Assembly: GCA_950071955.1 (NCBI GenBank)
Contig: CATMOC010000116.1
Location: 1-9,107 of the forward strand
Source of the DNA: an uncultured Mesorhizobium sp.
GTDB taxonomy: Bacteria > Pseudomonadota > Alphaproteobacteria > Rhizobiales > Rhizobiaceae
Length of the DNA stretch: 9,107 bases
Direction of reading: 5' to 3'
This document shows positions 5,934-9,107 of the stretch, one piece after another. The number at the start of each line of letters is the position of its first letter. Within the stretch, counting starts at the first letter, position 1. A program made the position numbers and the translations under genes. A model generated the notes under the pieces. That model had not been told where the DNA came from, searched no databases, and saw nothing but the letters and a program-made list of their open reading frames with translations.

Positions 5934-7109
5934 ATGTCGATATGGAAGCAGGCTGCCCTCACCCTCGTGGTGCTGCTGATCGCGGCGGTCTGCTGGGTTC
6001 GCTTCTACCCGGGCGCTGGCGGACTCCTCGAGCGGGCCGGCATCGACTGGGTTCCCTTCGTTCCTGAGGCACCGGTCGAAACAGCGGGCGGCGAAGGCCG
6101 CAGGGGCGGTCCCGGCGGTGGCGGTCCGCCGCAGTCGGCCGTGGGGACTGCGCCGGTGCTGGAACTCACGATCAACGACCGGCTCTCCGCGATCGGAACC
6201 GGTCGCGCGGTGCGCTCGGTCACCGTGACTCCCTATACCAACGGCCGCCTGACGGAGGTGCTGACCGAATCGGGCGCGACCGTCAGCCGCGGCGACGCCA
6301 TCGCACGGCTGGATTCGGAAGCCGAGCAGATAGCCTACGACCGTGCGCAGATCGCCGTCGCGGACGCCCAGAGCCGCGTCGATCGTATCCAAGCATTGCG
6401 CAGTTCCAATACCGCGAGCGCGGTCCAGCTCACCGATGCCGAACTCGCGCTCGAGAATGCGCGGCTGGAGCTTCGCGATGCCGAACTGGAACTCGAGCGC
6501 CGCTCGATCGAGGCTCCGATCGGCGGCGTCGTCGGCATCCTGCCGATCACGGCGGGCAACTACGTGACCACGCAGACCGAGATTGCGACGATAGACGACC
6601 GTTCCGAGATCCTGGTCGACTTCTGGGTCGCCGAACGCTTCGCGGGCATGATCACCGTGGGCTCGGCGCTCACCGCGACCTCGATCGCGCGGCCGGGCGA
6701 GACTTTCGAGGGCACCGTCAGCGCCATCGACAATCGCGTCGATTCCGACAGCCGCACGCTTCGGGTGCAGGCCAGGCTCGCCAACGAGGACGACAGGCTG
6801 CGCGCCGGCATGTCATTCCAGGTCGCCATGCGCTTTCCCGGCGACAAGTTCCCGGCGGTCGACCCGCTCGCGGTGCAATGGGGCACCGACGGTGCCTATG
6901 TCTGGGCGATCCGGGGCGGTCGCGCCGAGCGAATCCCGATCAAGGTCATCCAGCGCAACACCGACAGCGTCCTGGTGGACGCCGCGCTCAGTCTCCAGGA
7001 CAGCGTCGTGACCGAGGGGCTCCACGTGGTTCGCGAGGGCGCCGAAGTGCGCATCGCCAGCCGCGACCGCGGCACGGACGCCGGGCAGCAGCCCGCCGGC
7101 GGCTCCTGA
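5934..7109 (+). CDS. RND efflux periplasmic adaptor (HlyD/MFP family)
   Basis: Bridges the inner-membrane RND pump and an outer-membrane channel across the periplasm. In 391 residues: an N-terminal membrane anchor at about 8-22; a Gly/Pro-rich flexible linker at 51-66; the first lipoyl half around 92-127 (GRLTEVLTESGATVSRGDAI); a coiled-coil hairpin at about 128-190 with repeated Ala/Glu/Leu heptads; and the second lipoyl half at 191-215 (IEAPIGGVVGILPITAGNYV). A beta-barrel follows with the family signature IDNRVDSDSRTLRVQARL (265-282) and LRAGM (289-293), then a membrane-proximal domain to about 375. Cys20 follows AAV, not a proper lipobox, so an uncleaved anchor is more likely than a lipoprotein. 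GGAG is 6 nt before the ATG. It is first in the plus-strand operon, 20 bp before the pump gene. Substrate cannot be read from the adaptor. Confidence 0.93.
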   Translation: MSIWKQAALTLVVLLIAAVCWVRFYPGAGGLLERAGIDWVPFVPEAPVETAGGEGRRGGPGGGGPPQSAVGTAPVLELTINDRLSAIGTGRAVRSVTVTPYTNGRLTEVLTESGATVSRGDAIARLDSEAEQIAYDRAQIAVADAQSRVDRIQALRSSNTASAVQLTDAELALENARLELRDAELELERRSIEAPIGGVVGILPITAGNYVTTQTEIATIDDRSEILVDFWVAERFAGMITVGSALTATSIARPGETFEGTVSAIDNRVDSDSRTLRVQARLANEDDRLRAGMSFQVAMRFPGDKFPAVDPLAVQWGTDGAYVWAIRGGRAERIPIKVIQRNTDSVLVDAALSLQDSVVTEGLHVVREGAEVRIASRDRGTDAGQQPAGGS

Positions 7110-7129
7110 GCGGAGGCGGCGGCGCGGAT

Positions 7130-9107
7130 ATGGATTACGAAGCACAACGCCAGGAACACGGCATAACCGCACTCTTCGTGAGGCGGCCGGTGCTCGCCTT
7201 CGTTCTCAACACGCTGATCGTGGTCGCGGGGCTCGCCGCCTTCTTCGGGGTCGAAATCCGCGAGCTGCCGGACGTCGACCGTCCGGTGATCACCATCCGC
7301 ACCGACTTCGCGGGCGCCGCCGCCGAGACGATCGACCGGGAACTGACCGGCATCATCGAGGGCGCGGTGTCGCGCGTGGCGGGCGTCAAGTCGATCTCTT
7401 CTTCCTCGTCGTTCGGCGAGAGCCGCGTCACCGTCGAATTCGGCGACGACGTCAATCTCGATACCGCCGCGTCCGACCTGCGCGATGCGCTGGGACGCGT
7501 CACCAACGACCTCCCCGAGGACGCCGAGGCGGCCCGCATCATCAAGGCGGACGCCAATGCCCAGGCCGTCGTGCGCCTCGGCGTGACCTCCGACACCATA
7601 TCGGTCGAGGACATGACCGTGCTGGTCGAGGACGAGATCATCGATACGCTGTCGTCCGTGCCGGGGGTCGCCGACGTGCAGGTCTACGGCGACCGTCAGA
7701 AGATCTTCCGCATCGACATCGACCAGAACAAGATGGCGAGCCTCAACCTGACGGTCGCGGACGTCTCCAGCGCGCTCTCCTCCATCGCCTTCGACACGCC
7801 GGCGGGATCGCTGACGAGCAACACCCAGGACCTGATCGTTCGCGCGACCGCGTCGGTCAACACGCCGGCAGCCTTCGAGAACCTGATCATCAACCGCCGC
7901 GCCCGGCTCGGCGACTTCGCCACGGTGACACTCGGACCCGACATCGGCCAGTCGCAGCTTCGCGCCAACGGCAAGAGCGGCATCGGGCTCGGCATCATCC
8001 GCGCCGCGCAGTCCAACACGCTGGAGATTTCGCAAGGCGTGCGCGAGGCCGCGGCGCGGCTGCAGGAGAACCTGCCCGATGGCATGTCGATCGAGGTCAC
8101 CAGCGACGATGCCACGTTCATCAATGGCGCCATCCACGAGGTCGAGATCGCGCTCGGAATCTCGGTCTCCGTGGTGCTCCTGATCATCTTCCTGTTCCTC
8201 TGGGACTGGCGCGCGACGATCATTCCCGGCCTCGCCATGCCCGTCGCCCTCATCGGCACCCTCGCCGCAATCTATCTCGCGGGTTTTTCCGTCAACATCC
8301 TGACCCTGCTGGCCCTGGTATTGGCGACCGGCCTCGTCGTCGATGACGCGATCGTGGTGCTGGAAAACATCGTGCGCAGGCGCAACGAGGGCATGGGCCC
8401 TCGCGCCGCCGCGGTCCTCGGCACCGACGAGGTGTTTTTTGCCGTCATCGCCACGACCGCGACGCTGATCGCCGTCTTCGTTCCGCTCTCCTTCCTGCCC
8501 GGCCAGACCGGCGGCCTGTTCCGCGAATTCGGCTTCGTGCTCGCGATGTCGGTGCTCTTGTCGTCGATCGTGGCGCTGTCGCTCTGCCCGATGCTCGCCT
8601 CGCGCATCCTGAAGGATACCGGCCGTCACGAAGCCAGGAGCGGCGGCGTGGGCGGCGCGCTTTCGGGCCTCTACCGCCGCTGCCTTTCCGCCTGCCTCAA
8701 CGCACCCATGGTCGTTGTCGCCGTTTCGCTGCTGTTCGCTGCACTCGCTGCCAGCCTCTATCCGACCATCAAGTCGGAACTGACGCCGACGGAGGACCGG
8801 TCGATGGCCTTCCTGCGCGTGTCCGCCCCGCAGGGCGTGAGCCTGGATTACCTCTCGCAACAGATCCGAGGGATCGAACAGGCCATCCAGCCCTTCCGCG
8901 ATTCGGGCGAGATCACCAGCACCTTCTCGCTCGCCGGCTGGGGCGGTTCGTCCAACAGCGGCTTCGTGGTGATGCGCCTGGCGGACTGGGACAAGCGGGA
9001 GCGCTCGCAGCAGCAGATTCTCGACGAGGTGAACCGGCTCGTGCGGGACGTTCCCGGCGTCCGCGCCTTCGCCTTCCAGCCCAACAGCCTCGGCATCCGC
9101 GGCGCCG
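7130..9107 (+). CDS. RND efflux pump inner-membrane subunit (AcrB/HAE-1-like), C-terminus cut by window edge
   Basis: Proton-driven exporter of the resistance-nodulation-division superfamily; 659 codons of the usual ~1020-1050 are visible. Seen: a cytoplasmic N-tail; the first membrane helix at about 21-40 (after FVRRPVLA); the porter domain PN1/PN2 with IRELPDVDRPVITI (43-56) and VPGVADVQVYGDRQ (177-190); membrane helices 2-6 from about 338 to 490; and in helix 4 the proton-relay pair in GLVVDDAIVVLEN (Asp405, Asp406, equivalent to AcrB Asp407/Asp408). SELTPTEDRS opens the second porter half. The Asp-Asp pair, rather than the metal-pump pattern, points to a multidrug or lipid/organic substrate class (HAE-1). 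I chose ATG 7130; GGAGG lies 13 nt upstream, which is long, but the next candidate (a GTG) would remove the conserved tail. The gene follows the adaptor by 20 bp. No outer-membrane factor is seen before the window ends. Confidence 0.95.
   Translation, partial: MDYEAQRQEHGITALFVRRPVLAFVLNTLIVVAGLAAFFGVEIRELPDVDRPVITIRTDFAGAAAETIDRELTGIIEGAVSRVAGVKSISSSSSFGESRVTVEFGDDVNLDTAASDLRDALGRVTNDLPEDAEAARIIKADANAQAVVRLGVTSDTISVEDMTVLVEDEIIDTLSSVPGVADVQVYGDRQKIFRIDIDQNKMASLNLTVADVSSALSSIAFDTPAGSLTSNTQDLIVRATASVNTPAAFENLIINRRARLGDFATVTLGPDIGQSQLRANGKSGIGLGIIRAAQSNTLEISQGVREAAARLQENLPDGMSIEVTSDDATFINGAIHEVEIALGISVSVVLLIIFLFLWDWRATIIPGLAMPVALIGTLAAIYLAGFSVNILTLLALVLATGLVVDDAIVVLENIVRRRNEGMGPRAAAVLGTDEVFFAVIATTATLIAVFVPLSFLPGQTGGLFREFGFVLAMSVLLSSIVALSLCPMLASRILKDTGRHEARSGGVGGALSGLYRRCLSACLNAPMVVVAVSLLFAALAASLYPTIKSELTPTEDRSMAFLRVSAPQGVSLDYLSQQIRGIEQAIQPFRDSGEITSTFSLAGWGGSSNSGFVVMRLADWDKRERSQQQILDEVNRLVRDVPGVRAFAFQPNSLGIRGA

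Noticed and set aside
5934..6000. Adaptor protein as a lipoprotein through Cys20
   Set aside because: The residues before the Cys are AAV, and Val at -1 does not fit a lipobox. A transmembrane anchor explains the segment better.
6896..8860. Minus-strand open frame (654 codons) opposite the RND pump
   Set aside because: It is antisense to a gene with intact RND motifs, and its Arg/Asp/Glu/Gly-rich composition is the shadow of hydrophobic codons.

Overview
The window looks like chromosomal DNA of a GC-rich alphaproteobacterium, probably of the Hyphomicrobiales (Mesorhizobium/Aminobacter-like) or Rhodobacterales. This is an inference from the high GC, the strong G/C bias at third codon positions, and the combination of a Tat-exported TRAP binding protein with a glutamine-synthetase-family enzyme. 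No rRNA, tRNA, CRISPR array, insertion sequence or phage gene was seen.

The left part (1-5445) is read on the minus strand and looks like one catabolic operon. In order of transcription it holds TRAP small membrane subunit (dctQ, 5445-4939), TRAP large membrane subunit (dctM, 4939-3596), Tat-exported TRAP binding protein (dctP, 3549-2515), a perfect 10-bp hairpin, a glutamine-synthetase-family ligase (2424-1054), a broken VapC/PIN toxin fragment (1026-901), and an aldehyde dehydrogenase (874-1, cut by the window edge). The simplest reading is uptake of a small carboxylate- or amine-bearing solute, gamma-glutamylation of its amine by the ligase, and oxidation of a derived aldehyde. This resembles the gamma-glutamyl (Puu-type) route, but the oxidase and the gamma-glutamyl hydrolase are not in view and the substrate is unknown.

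The centre (5446-5933) is a 488-bp divergent intergenic region. It has a TTGACA-type promoter candidate with an overlapping 11-bp palindrome facing the TRAP operon. An AT-rich patch with an 8-9-8 inverted repeat and a GATAAT -10 candidate faces right.

The right part (5934-9107) is read on the plus strand and encodes a tripartite efflux system: a periplasmic adaptor (HlyD/MFP type), then an RND-type inner-membrane pump cut by the window end. No outer-membrane channel or dedicated regulator is in the window.

No clearly new system was found. The least expected item is the vapC relic between the ligase and the dehydrogenase. It keeps the last ~40 codons of a PIN-domain toxin and carries an in-frame ochre where the family normally has tyrosine, which marks an old recombination joint inside an otherwise coherent operon.
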